Source: JAWWBL01 sp033720975
GTDB lineage: Bacteria > Actinomycetota > Acidimicrobiia > Spongiisociales > ZC4RG35
DNA: 10,320 bases
Assembly: GCA_033720975.1 (NCBI GenBank)
Contig: JAWWBL010000056.1
Span: forward strand, 1-10,320
Direction of reading: 5' to 3'
In this document: piece by piece, positions 1 through 6,563 of the stretch
Layout of the letters: each line of letters starts with the position of its first letter
How positions within the stretch are numbered: the first letter of the stretch is position 1
The notes under the pieces: generated by a model
Database searches by the model: none
What the model was told of the DNA's origin: nothing
What the model saw: the letters and a program-made list of their open reading frames with translations, nothing else
Made by a program: the position numbers and the translations under genes

Positions 1-12
1 GACGATAGGCAC

Positions 13-27
13 GCGGCCTCGGGCCGC
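13..27 (-). terminator. GC-rich hairpin after mdh, probable transcript end
   Basis: Directly after the mdh stop codon the minus strand reads GCGGCC-CGA-GGCCGC, a perfect 6-bp all-GC stem with a 3-base loop. No T-run follows within the 12 bases left in the window, so it is not a textbook intrinsic terminator. U-poor hairpin terminators are often proposed for high-GC actinobacteria. Its position at the end of an eight-gene co-directional run supports an end-of-operon role, but it could also only protect the 3' end of the transcript. What lies downstream is outside the window. Confidence 0.5.
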
Positions 28-1014
28 TCATATGAGACCCAGATCCCGGACCGCGTCCCGCTCTGCCTCCAACTCGGCCACTGACGCGTCGATTTTGGAG
101 CGGGAGTAGTCGTCGATCTCGAGCCCGCGGACGATTTCCCATTTGCCGTCGCGGACCACACACGGAAACGACGACACGAGCCCATCGGGAACTTCGTAGG
201 AACCATCCGACGGCACACCCATTGACACCCAGTCGCCCTCGGGTGTGCCATGCCACCAGTCACGCATGTGGTCGATGGCCGCGTTGGCGGCGGATGCAGC
301 CGAGGAGGCTCCCCTCGCTTTTATGACCGCCGCTCCCCGTTTCGCCACCGTGGGTATGAAATCCTGATCGACCCATTCGTGATCACCAACGTATTCGTAC
401 GCCGACGTGCGGTCGATCTCGCAGTGGAACAAGTCCGGATACTGCGTGGTCGAGTGGTTCCCCCAAATCGTCATCCGTCTTATCGAGCTGACGGGTCGTC
501 CGGTCTTTTTGGCAAGTTGGCTGATGGCACGGTTGTGGTCGAGCCGGGTCATCGCGGTGAAGTTCGCAGGGTCCATGCCCTCTGCGTTGCTCTTCGCGAT
601 CAAGGCGTTTGTGTTGGCAGGATTACCCACCACCAGGACTTTCACATCATCCTGTGCCACTGAGGCGATGGCTTTGCCCTGGGTCGTGAAGATCGCACCG
701 TTGGCGGCGAGAAGGTCCGATCTCTCCATCCCCTCCTTTCGCGGCATCGCCCCGACCAGAAGCGCTGCGGCAGCGTCAGCGAACGCCTCTTCGGCATCGT
801 CGGTCATCACCATCCCCGCCAGGAGCGGGAACGCTCCGTCTTCCAACTCCATGACCACGCCCTGGAGCGCCGGCAACGCTGCAGGGATCTCGAGCATCTG
901 AAGCACGACCGGGGTGTCAGGACCGAAGATCTGGCCCGAAGCGATGCGAAACAGCAGCTGATACCCGATCTGACCGGCCGCCCCGGTGATCGTGACTCGT
1001 ACGGGATCGTTCAT
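28..1014 (-). CDS. mdh: Malate dehydrogenase (NAD-dependent)
   Basis: Cytosolic TCA-cycle enzyme that interconverts malate and oxaloacetate with NAD. From the chosen ATG it has 328 residues, close to the roughly 329 I recall for the mycobacterial enzyme. Visible features: N-terminal Rossmann motif TGAAGQIGY (about residues 10-18), substrate-loop arginines in GAMPRKEGMERSD (R92, R98), the NPANTNAL segment (about 131-138), LDHNR (D159, R162), and WGNHSTTQYPDLF with the catalytic His187. The C-terminus EIDDYSRSKID...LGLI is typical of the actinobacterial and related LDH/MDH-family malate dehydrogenases. An in-frame ATG lies 24 bases upstream (1036-1038), touching the nadC stop. I prefer 1014 because the Rossmann strand starts directly after it and the length fits; neither start has a strong ribosome binding site, so translation is probably coupled to nadC. 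Last gene of the minus-strand cluster. Its product oxaloacetate is the transamination precursor of aspartate, the substrate of NadB encoded two genes upstream. Confidence 0.96.
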   Translation of the reverse strand: MNDPVRVTITGAAGQIGYQLLFRIASGQIFGPDTPVVLQMLEIPAALPALQGVVMELEDGAFPLLAGMVMTDDAEEAFADAAAALLVGAMPRKEGMERSDLLAANGAIFTTQGKAIASVAQDDVKVLVVGNPANTNALIAKSNAEGMDPANFTAMTRLDHNRAISQLAKKTGRPVSSIRRMTIWGNHSTTQYPDLFHCEIDRTSAYEYVGDHEWVDQDFIPTVAKRGAAVIKARGASSAASAANAAIDHMRDWWHGTPEGDWVSMGVPSDGSYEVPDGLVSSFPCVVRDGKWEIVRGLEIDDYSRSKIDASVAELEAERDAVRDLGLI

Positions 1015-1038
1015 GATTTCGAGGCTACCGAGCGGCAT

Positions 1039-1872
1039 CTAGGAGACGAAGTCGAGGGCGAGGTCCAACTGCGGGGCGGAATGTGTGATCCATCCAACGG
1101 AGATCACGTCGACTCCAGTCTCGGCGATCTCCCGGACGTTGTCGATGCTCACTCCGCCAGAGGCTTCGGTCGTCATCGCGCCGCCGCACAGGGCCACCGC
1201 CTCTCTGAGTTGGGACAGGCTCATGTTGTCGAGCAGAACCCGGTCGGCATCAGTTCTCAGCACCTTCTTCAACTGATCGAGGTCCTCTACCTCGACCACC
1301 AGCTGCACTTCGGGACCGGTGGCGTCCCGCGCCGCTGCCACCGCAGCCGCGAGGTCACCGGCGGCAGCGATGTGGTTGTCCTTGATCATCACTGCGTCGT
1401 AGAGACCCATCCGGTGGTTGACGCCTCCGCCAACGCGAACTGCGTACTTGTCGAGGACGCGCAGACCGGGCATCGTCTTTCGGGTGTCGGTGATCACAGC
1501 GCCCGTTCCTGCCACAGCGGACACGAACGCCGCCGTGGCGGTGGCAACCCCCGATGCCCTACCTGCCAGATTGAGTGCCGACCTCTCGGCAGCCAGGATC
1601 GACCGAGTGCTTCCCTGTACTCGACCCACCACGTCTCCGGCACTGTGCATACCGCCATCGTGGGCCCGCTCGAAGTGAAGATCGCCGTCCACCATCTCGA
1701 ACACCACACCTGCCAGCTCGAGACCGCAGACAACGCCTTCTTCCCTCACAACCAGATGAGCATGGCTGACCGAGCCGTCCTCGATCACGGCCTTGCTGGT
1801 GATGTCTCCTGCCCCGCCCAGGTCTTCGTCTAGTGCCAGGCGCGCCAGCCTCTCCATCTCCTCGCGTGTCAT
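1039..1872 (-). CDS. nadC: Quinolinate phosphoribosyltransferase (decarboxylating)
   Basis: Third step of de novo NAD synthesis: quinolinate plus PRPP gives nicotinate mononucleotide, CO2 and pyrophosphate. The 277 residues match the usual family length. The signature block runs from about residue 129 to 168: DTRKTMPGLR (R131, K132), KYAVRVGGGVNHR (K142, H153, R154), then MIKDNH (K164). Further on are EVE (E194), LLDN (D215) and EASGGV (237-241), the acidic and phosphate-binding parts of the barrel, followed by a C-terminal VGWITHSAP. The stretch NLAGRASGVATATAAFV (101-117) resembles the mycobacterial protein more than the proteobacterial NFLQRLSG version. The start is ATG at 1870-1872, overlapping the nadB stop as ATGA, so translation is likely coupled. 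The reading frame stays open upstream to 2133, but that stretch is arginine/proline-rich and only shadows nadB. The TAG stop lies 24 bases before the mdh start. Confidence 0.96.
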   Translation of the reverse strand: MTREEMERLARLALDEDLGGAGDITSKAVIEDGSVSHAHLVVREEGVVCGLELAGVVFEMVDGDLHFERAHDGGMHSAGDVVGRVQGSTRSILAAERSALNLAGRASGVATATAAFVSAVAGTGAVITDTRKTMPGLRVLDKYAVRVGGGVNHRMGLYDAVMIKDNHIAAAGDLAAAVAAARDATGPEVQLVVEVEDLDQLKKVLRTDADRVLLDNMSLSQLREAVALCGGAMTTEASGGVSIDNVREIAETGVDVISVGWITHSAPQLDLALDFVS

Positions 1873-3386
1873 GCTGCTACTTGAACGGTCTTGGCCGCGC
1901 CCAGGTCGATGAGCGTCCGATGGGCCTGCATCGGGTCGGGCTCGGGATAGTCGGCCCGATAGTGACCACCCCGTGATTCGGATCGTCTCAGGGCGGCCAT
2001 CACCATCATCAACGCGAGGTCGGCGGCGTTGCGCCCGGCCAGCGTCCTCCTGAGGACTGGCTCGATCTCCAGGATCGAGTTGCGCGCCTCCCAAAGCCCG
2101 CTTCCGGTGCGGACCAGGCCGACCCGGTTCCACATGATCGAGCGAAGTTCTTGAAGGACCGGGCCCGCTACCAGGGGAAGTTCGAGCGACTCCTCAGGGA
2201 CGTGGACCTCGCTGCCCGGCGACCTTTTGTGGGCTTCAACGTCGACCGCGACCCGAGCTCCAAAGACCAGACCCTCGAGCAGGGAATTCGAAGCGAGTCG
2301 ATTGGCTCCGTGGACACCTGTCGAGGCACATTCCCCCACCGCCCACAGGCCCTCGATCGAGGTCCGGCCGTTGGTGTCGGCATCGACTCCTCCCATGAAG
2401 TAATGCGCCGCGGGCGAGACAGGGAGAAGGTGTTGCGACGGATCGAGGTCTACCGAGAGGGCGTGAGCGGCCGCAGTCGGGAATCGCTCGTCGAAGTTGA
2501 GGATCGATCGAGCGTCGAGGTAGGCACCCGATCCCTTGTCGTACTGCCACCAGATGGCTCTCGCCACGATGTCCCGAGGTGCGAGCTCGGCCATCGGGTG
2601 GTAGCGGTCCATGAACCGCCTTCCGTGCGGGTCGACCAACAGGGCTCCCTCGCCGCGCAGCGCCTCGGTGATGAGCGGCATCGGGTCCTTGCCGGCGAGA
2701 AGGGCGGTCGGGTGGAATTGCATGAACTCGAGGTCGGCGAGACGTGCACCTGCCCGCCCGGCGATCACGATGCCTCCGCCATCGACCCCGGCTGGGTTGG
2801 TCGTTTGTGAGTACATTCGGCCTGCTCCCCCGGATGCCATGACCACCGCAGGCGCTAGATATATCCGGCGTTTCTTACCGTCTGCCGTCACTGCACCAAC
2901 GACACCGTCCGACGACCGAGCCAGGTCGACCACCCTGCCTTCTATCACCTGGACCGACTCTGAGGCCGCTACTGCAGCATTGAGGGCTCTCATGATCTCA
3001 GCCCCGGTGGCATCACCGTCGGCATGAACCACGCGCCGCCTCTGATGACCGCCCTCTCGGGCCAGTAGGAGCTCACCGTCATCGGTGCGGTCGAACTGAG
3101 CTCCTATCGCAACGAGTCTCGCGATCGCTTCGGGGCCTCCCCGAGTCAGGGCCTCGACCGCCTCTGCCACAGCCAGGCCACCCGACACCGCGAGTGTGTC
3201 GGCGGCATGCTCCCGTGGCGAGTCCCCGCGACCGAGTGCTGCTGCTATCCCCCCCTGAGCCCACCATGTCGAACCCATCTCGGGCGTCGTGATGACCACC
3301 GACCTCTCCAGCCCGAGAGCCACCGAGAGGCCTGCTACTCCCGCCCCTACCACGAGGGGCGCATCGAGCCGGATGACCTTGGCCAC
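1869..3386 (-). CDS. nadB: L-aspartate oxidase
   Basis: FAD enzyme that oxidises L-aspartate to iminoaspartate, the unstable substrate passed to NadA. It has 505 residues, somewhat shorter than the E. coli protein (about 540). In order: FAD-binding GAGVAG (14-19), STWWAQGGIAAAL (39-51), EGGHQRRRVVHADGDATG (E111-G128), NPAGVDGGG (197-205), FMQFHPTAL (H225), ITEALRGEGALL with the nearby GRRFMDRYHP, APRDIVARAI (R271), HYFMGGV (H328) and GECASTGVHGANRLASNSLLEG (GANR Arg363). These correspond to the dicarboxylate-binding and catalytic residues of the succinate dehydrogenase/fumarate reductase flavoprotein superfamily. The aspartate-oxidase assignment over SdhA/FrdA rests on the EGGH-RRR block, the length and the nadA/nadC neighbours. 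The start is GTG (3384-3386), 9 bases after the nadA stop, with no strong ribosome binding site. The last codons overlap nadC by four bases. Confidence 0.96.
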   Translation of the reverse strand: MAKVIRLDAPLVVGAGVAGLSVALGLERSVVITTPEMGSTWWAQGGIAAALGRGDSPREHAADTLAVSGGLAVAEAVEALTRGGPEAIARLVAIGAQFDRTDDGELLLAREGGHQRRRVVHADGDATGAEIMRALNAAVAASESVQVIEGRVVDLARSSDGVVGAVTADGKKRRIYLAPAVVMASGGAGRMYSQTTNPAGVDGGGIVIAGRAGARLADLEFMQFHPTALLAGKDPMPLITEALRGEGALLVDPHGRRFMDRYHPMAELAPRDIVARAIWWQYDKGSGAYLDARSILNFDERFPTAAAHALSVDLDPSQHLLPVSPAAHYFMGGVDADTNGRTSIEGLWAVGECASTGVHGANRLASNSLLEGLVFGARVAVDVEAHKRSPGSEVHVPEESLELPLVAGPVLQELRSIMWNRVGLVRTGSGLWEARNSILEIEPVLRRTLAGRNAADLALMMVMAALRRSESRGGHYRADYPEPDPMQAHRTLIDLGAAKTVQVAA

Positions 3387-3395
3387 TTCGACCCG

Positions 3396-4367
3396 TCAGT
3401 CCTGGCGCCCGACCTCGAGCATTCGCTCGACCGCAAGGCGAGCACGCGCCGCGATCTCCACTGGGATCTCGACCTGGTAGTTGAGGGTCTCCAGGGCCCA
3501 CCGGATGTTGTCGAGTGTGATTCTCTTCATGTGCGGACACAGGTTGCACGGCCTGATGAACTCGGTTTCAGGCGCCACCTCGGCAACGTTGTCCGCCATC
3601 GAGCACTCCGTGATCATCATGACCTTCTCTGGGCGATGAGCGGTCACCCAATTCATCATGCCGTGTGTGGATCCGACGTAGTCGGCCTCTGCGAGGACAT
3701 CGGGCGGGCATTCTGGATGAGCAATGACCAGGACCTCGCCCATCTCCTTCTTGTAGTCGGAGATCTCGGTGCCGGTGAAGCGCTCGTGAACCATGCAGGA
3801 GCCCTCCCACAAGATCACTTCGACGTCGGTTTTGGACGCGACCCACTTACCCAGGTATTGGTCTGGCGTGAAGATCACCCTGTCCACGCCCAGCGACTCG
3901 ACGACTGCTAGCGCATTCGACGAAGTGCAGGTGATGGTCGACTCGGCCTTGACATCGGCGGACGTGTTCACATAGCTCACGACAGGAACGTCGGGGTACT
4001 GCTCTTTCAGGCGACGGACATCCTCGCCCGTGATGTTGTCAGCGAGAGAACAGCCGGCCTCCAGATCGGGTATCAGGACCGTTTTCTCAGGATTGATCAA
4101 CTTCGCCGTCTCGGCCATGAAGTGAACCCCGGCGAGCACGATCACGTCGGCGTCCGTCTCGAGAGCCAGGTGGGCGAGAGCCAGGGAATCCCCGGTTATG
4201 TCCGCCGCGAGGTGGTAGATGTCGGGCGTCATGTAGTTGTGAGCCGCCACGATTGCGTTGCGTTCCTCCTTGAGCCGATCGATTTCGTCGATCTTGGGCT
4301 GCAACGCGGCAATCTCCTCCTCGGGAAGGACATCGGAGGCGTGGGTTATCTCGATCTTGGTGGTCAA
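3396..4367 (-). CDS. nadA: Quinolinate synthase (4Fe-4S)
   Basis: Condenses iminoaspartate with dihydroxyacetone phosphate to quinolinate. From the chosen start it has 323 residues, normal for the family. Visible: AHNY (about 42-45), GVHFMAETAKLINPEKTVLIPD (80-101), NTSADVKAESTITCTSSNA (Cys147), LWEGSCMVHERF, AHPECPPDVL (Cys220), GSTHGMM, and CNLCPHMKRITL (the CP cysteine is Cys277). Cys147, Cys220 and Cys277 are the expected three ligands of the oxygen-sensitive cluster. The ITECSMADNVA segment replaces the more usual TE-G-L version; I recall the same form in other NadA proteins. The start is TTG at 4365-4367: AGGAG lies five bases upstream. The frame is open further to a GTG at 4452-4454, but those 29 residues are RRRR/PPP-rich, fall in a hairpin region and look non-coding. 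First gene of nadA-nadB-nadC, which supply the whole aspartate-to-NaMN route. Confidence 0.95.
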   Translation of the reverse strand: MTTKIEITHASDVLPEEEIAALQPKIDEIDRLKEERNAIVAAHNYMTPDIYHLAADITGDSLALAHLALETDADVIVLAGVHFMAETAKLINPEKTVLIPDLEAGCSLADNITGEDVRRLKEQYPDVPVVSYVNTSADVKAESTITCTSSNALAVVESLGVDRVIFTPDQYLGKWVASKTDVEVILWEGSCMVHERFTGTEISDYKKEMGEVLVIAHPECPPDVLAEADYVGSTHGMMNWVTAHRPEKVMMITECSMADNVAEVAPETEFIRPCNLCPHMKRITLDNIRWALETLNYQVEIPVEIAARARLAVERMLEVGRQD

Positions 4368-4372
4368 GGGCT

Positions 4373-4377
4373 CTCCT
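4373..4377 (-). promoter_or_regulatory. Ribosome binding site that decides the nadA start
   Basis: The minus strand reads AGGAG, then five bases, then TTG (4365-4367). This is the best-formed Shine-Dalgarno site among the nad genes and the main reason for starting nadA at this TTG rather than at the GTG 87 bases upstream, which has no comparable site. A well-placed site here means nadA can be translated independently of icd. Confidence 0.7.
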
Positions 4378-4390
4378 GCGATCACCGCGA

Positions 4391-4396
4391 AGTTTA
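4391..4396 (-). promoter_or_regulatory. Possible -10 element of an internal nadABC-mdh promoter
   Basis: The minus strand reads TAAACT, fitting the TANNNT pattern (four of six consensus bases). Transcription would begin near 4384, giving a short leader of about 16 bases that contains the AGGAG site of nadA. There is no recognisable -35 element in the GC-rich DNA behind it. Spacing and position, after a terminator-like structure and before a strong ribosome binding site, make an internal promoter plausible, but a match this short can arise by chance. Confidence 0.3.
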
Positions 4397-4401
4397 GGGG
4401 T

Positions 4402-4462
4402 GGGCCCGGTGGAGGGCCGCGGCGTCGCCGGCTAGCCGCCCCTCCGAGAACCACACCGGCCC
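4402..4462 (-). other. Structured GC-rich segment in the icd-nadA gap
   Basis: In the 99-base gap the minus-strand RNA can form a nested imperfect hairpin. The outer arms GGGCCGGTG (4454-4462) and CACCGGGCCC (4402-4411) pair with one bulged base. The middle arms GGAGGG (4440-4445) and CCCTCC (4411-4416) pair next; one base is shared between outer and middle arms. The inner arm is CGGC-GAC-GCCG (4420-4430). No T-run follows. It may act as a partial terminator or as an RNA stability/attenuation element between icd and the nad genes. GC-rich DNA readily folds, so this is suggestive only. Confidence 0.35.
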
Positions 4463-4466
4463 GGAG

Positions 4467-5669
4467 CTACATGTGGGAGATGATTGCGTCGCCGAACTCC
4501 GAGGTCTTGACCTTGGTAGCGCCTTCCATAAGACGCTCGAAGTCATACGTGACCGTCTTGGCCGCGATCGCCCCGCCGAGACCGGCAATGATCAAGTCTG
4601 CGGCCTCGTTCCAGCCCATGTACCTGAACATCATCTCCCCCGAGAGGATGACCGACCCGGGATTGACCTTGTCCTGACCTGCGTACTTGGGAGCCGTCCC
4701 ATGGGTGGCCTCGAAGACCGCGACACCGGTGTCGTAGTTGATGTTGCCGCCGGGGGCTATACCGATCCCGCCGACTTGGGCGGCCAGGGCATCTGAGAGG
4801 TAGTCGCCGTTGAGGTTGGTCGTCGCGATGACGTCGTAGTTGCGCGGCCGGGTCAGGATCTGCTGGAGCATGGCGTCCGCTATAACGTCTTGGACCAGGA
4901 GCTTCTCGCCAGGATCCCCTCCGCTGTCCTCCCAAGAGACGGCGTTCTCGGCGAACTCGTCCCTGACAAGCTCATAGCCCCATGAGCGAAATGCACCCTC
5001 GGTGAATTTCATGATGTTCCCTTTGTGCACGAGGGTCACCGACTGGCGGCCGTTGGCGAGCGCATAGTTGATGGCTGCCCGGATCAGACGTTTCGATCCG
5101 GTCTCGGAGACCGGTTTCAGACCAAGGCCGGAGTCTTCACGGACCTCCCAGTCGAACTCATCCCTGACGAATTCGAGCAGCTTCTTGGCATCGGCGGAGC
5201 CCTTCTCCAGTTCTTTGCCCGCATAGACATCCTCGGTGTTCTCCCTGAATATCACCATGTCAACAGCCCCCGGGTCTTTGACCGGTGACGGAACCCCCTC
5301 GAACCAGCGTACGGGGCGCACGCAGGCATAGAGGTCGAGAAGCTGGCGCAGAGCGACGTTCAATGATCTGATCCCCCCACCGACCGGTGTGGTCAATGGG
5401 CCCTTGATCCCAACCAGGTACTCACCGAACGCCGCCACGGTCTCGTCGGGCAGCCAGGAGCCGGTTTCGGAGAAGGCTTTTTCGCCGGCGAGGACCTCCA
5501 TCCACTCGATCCGACGGGTTGTCCCATAAGCCTTATCAACCGCAGCCTCGAACACCCGAACCGACGCCGCCCAGATGTCGGGGCCGATGCCATCTCCTTC
5601 GATATAGGGAATGATCGGGTCGTTTGAAACCTGGAGGCCGTCCGGCCCCATGGTTATTGGTGTTCCCAT
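4467..5669 (-). CDS. icd: Isocitrate dehydrogenase (NADP-dependent), E. coli-like type
   Basis: Oxidatively decarboxylates isocitrate to 2-oxoglutarate, producing NADPH; cytosolic homodimer in the family. At 400 residues it is slightly shorter than E. coli Icd (416). GIRSLNVALRQ (S102) carries the serine equivalent to E. coli Ser113, which binds isocitrate and is the AceK phosphorylation site there. RPVRWFEGVPSPVK, FRENTEDVYAG, LVHKGNIMKFTEGAF and GIAPGGNIN follow. HGTAPKYAGQDKVNPGS (K328, Y329) and YDFER (Y375, R379) match the four residues that set NADP preference in E. coli (K344, Y345, Y391, R395), so NADP use is well supported. The ATG at 5667-5669 is preceded by AGGAG (5679-5683) with a 9-base spacer; a second in-frame ATG lies six codons in. 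It starts 39 bases after folD and ends TAG, 99 bases before nadA. Many actinobacteria, as I recall, use other isocitrate dehydrogenase types, so this form is notable. I see no kinase gene here. Confidence 0.96.
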   Translation of the reverse strand: MGTPITMGPDGLQVSNDPIIPYIEGDGIGPDIWAASVRVFEAAVDKAYGTTRRIEWMEVLAGEKAFSETGSWLPDETVAAFGEYLVGIKGPLTTPVGGGIRSLNVALRQLLDLYACVRPVRWFEGVPSPVKDPGAVDMVIFRENTEDVYAGKELEKGSADAKKLLEFVRDEFDWEVREDSGLGLKPVSETGSKRLIRAAINYALANGRQSVTLVHKGNIMKFTEGAFRSWGYELVRDEFAENAVSWEDSGGDPGEKLLVQDVIADAMLQQILTRPRNYDVIATTNLNGDYLSDALAAQVGGIGIAPGGNINYDTGVAVFEATHGTAPKYAGQDKVNPGSVILSGEMMFRYMGWNEAADLIIAGLGGAIAAKTVTYDFERLMEGATKVKTSEFGDAIISHM

Positions 5670-5708
5670 GGCAAGTGACTCCTGACGAGGTGGATCGGGC
5701 CAGTGAGG

Positions 5709-6563
5709 TTAGTGGTTGGCGGACCTGAGCCCACTTGCGGCCGCCAATGCGTTGGTGAGGAGCATGGCCCGCGTCATGGGGCCTACCCCGCCGGGGACCG
5801 GCGTGATTGCACCTGCTACCTCGCGGACCGAGTCAAAGTCGACGTCGCCCACCAGGCCGGCCTCTGTCCGGGAGATCCCAACGTCGATGACGGTCGCCCC
5901 CGGCCTCACTTGAGCTGCGGTTATCAAGCCCGGCGACCCCGTTGCCGCTATCAGGATGTCAGCCTCGAGGGTTCGCTTGGCGAGGTCCCCGGTTCTCGAA
6001 TGCGCCACGGTGACAGTGGCGTCGACGCCCTTCTCCGAGAGCATCATTGACAATGGTCGGCCCACCAGGAAGGAACGACCCACGATCACGGCGCGGGCAC
6101 CCGAGGGATCGATCTGGTATCGGTCGAGCATTCGGAGGATTCCGCTGGGTGTGCACGGCCTCAAACCCTGGCGTCCCAGCATCAGCTTGCCGAGGTTGAA
6201 AGGATGGAGCCCATCGACGTCTTTGGCAGGGTCGATCCGCTCCACGATCGCCTCCGAGTCGAGGCCGGCGGGCAAGGGCAACTGGACGAGAATTCCGTCG
6301 ACGCCCGGGTCCTCGTTCAATGAGTCGATCAGCTCCTCCAACTCGTCCTGCGCGATCGACGACTCGAGCTCATGGTGGATCGATCTGATGCCCACTTCCT
6401 CGGCATCTCGCCGCTTTCCGCGAACGTACGAGTGCGAAGCGGGGTCGTCGCCAACCAGGACCGTGGCCAATCCGGGGCGGTAGTCGAGTTTCGAGACGGA
6501 GCGCTTCACTTCCTCCTTGACCTCGGAGGCGACCAGCTTCCCGTCGAGGATCGTGGCGGTCAT
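5709..6563 (-). CDS. folD: Bifunctional methylenetetrahydrofolate dehydrogenase / methenyltetrahydrofolate cyclohydrolase
   Basis: Converts 5,10-methylene-THF to 5,10-methenyl-THF with NADP, then hydrolyses it to 10-formyl-THF, the one-carbon donor for purine synthesis. The 284 residues are the usual bacterial length. SYVRGK (Y46, K50) holds the active-site Tyr and Lys; ILVQLPLP (Q94) and KDVDGLHPFNLGKL (D115-L127) line the folate site. The NADP-binding half carries VGRSFLVGRP (161-170), ATGSPG (207-212), DVGISR, and the C-terminal PVPGGVGPMTRAML (255-268). The SFLVG segment differs slightly from the common SNIVG form. The ATG (6561-6563) shares one base with the purH stop (TGATG), implying translational coupling. 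Placement next to purN and purH makes sense because both of those enzymes consume the 10-formyl-THF that FolD makes. Confidence 0.97.
   Translation of the reverse strand: MTATILDGKLVASEVKEEVKRSVSKLDYRPGLATVLVGDDPASHSYVRGKRRDAEEVGIRSIHHELESSIAQDELEELIDSLNEDPGVDGILVQLPLPAGLDSEAIVERIDPAKDVDGLHPFNLGKLMLGRQGLRPCTPSGILRMLDRYQIDPSGARAVIVGRSFLVGRPLSMMLSEKGVDATVTVAHSRTGDLAKRTLEADILIAATGSPGLITAAQVRPGATVIDVGISRTEAGLVGDVDFDSVREVAGAITPVPGGVGPMTRAMLLTNALAAASGLRSANH

Noticed and set aside
407..901. Plus-strand 164-codon open frame opposite mdh
   Set aside because: It lies fully opposite a clear malate dehydrogenase gene, shows no recognisable motif and has the biased composition expected of antisense frames in GC-rich DNA.
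1081..1833. Plus-strand 250-codon open frame opposite nadC
   Set aside because: Long, but entirely antisense to a well-supported nadC; rich in His, Ser and Arg with no domain, and no start context. A GC-rich shadow.
1873..2133. N-terminal extension of nadC
   Set aside because: About 87 extra codons overlapping nadB, Arg/Pro/Gly-rich and unlike NadC; the ATGA overlap at 1869-1872 is a far better start.
2151..2810. Plus-strand 219-codon open frame opposite nadB
   Set aside because: It opposes conserved nadB motifs including the dicarboxylate-binding region; Arg/Asp-rich with no family resemblance.
5670..5708. Promoter in the folD-icd gap
   Set aside because: A TAACCT on the minus strand overlaps the folD stop codon, but it matches only three of six consensus bases and has no -35 partner. 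The gap is fully explained by the icd ribosome binding site.
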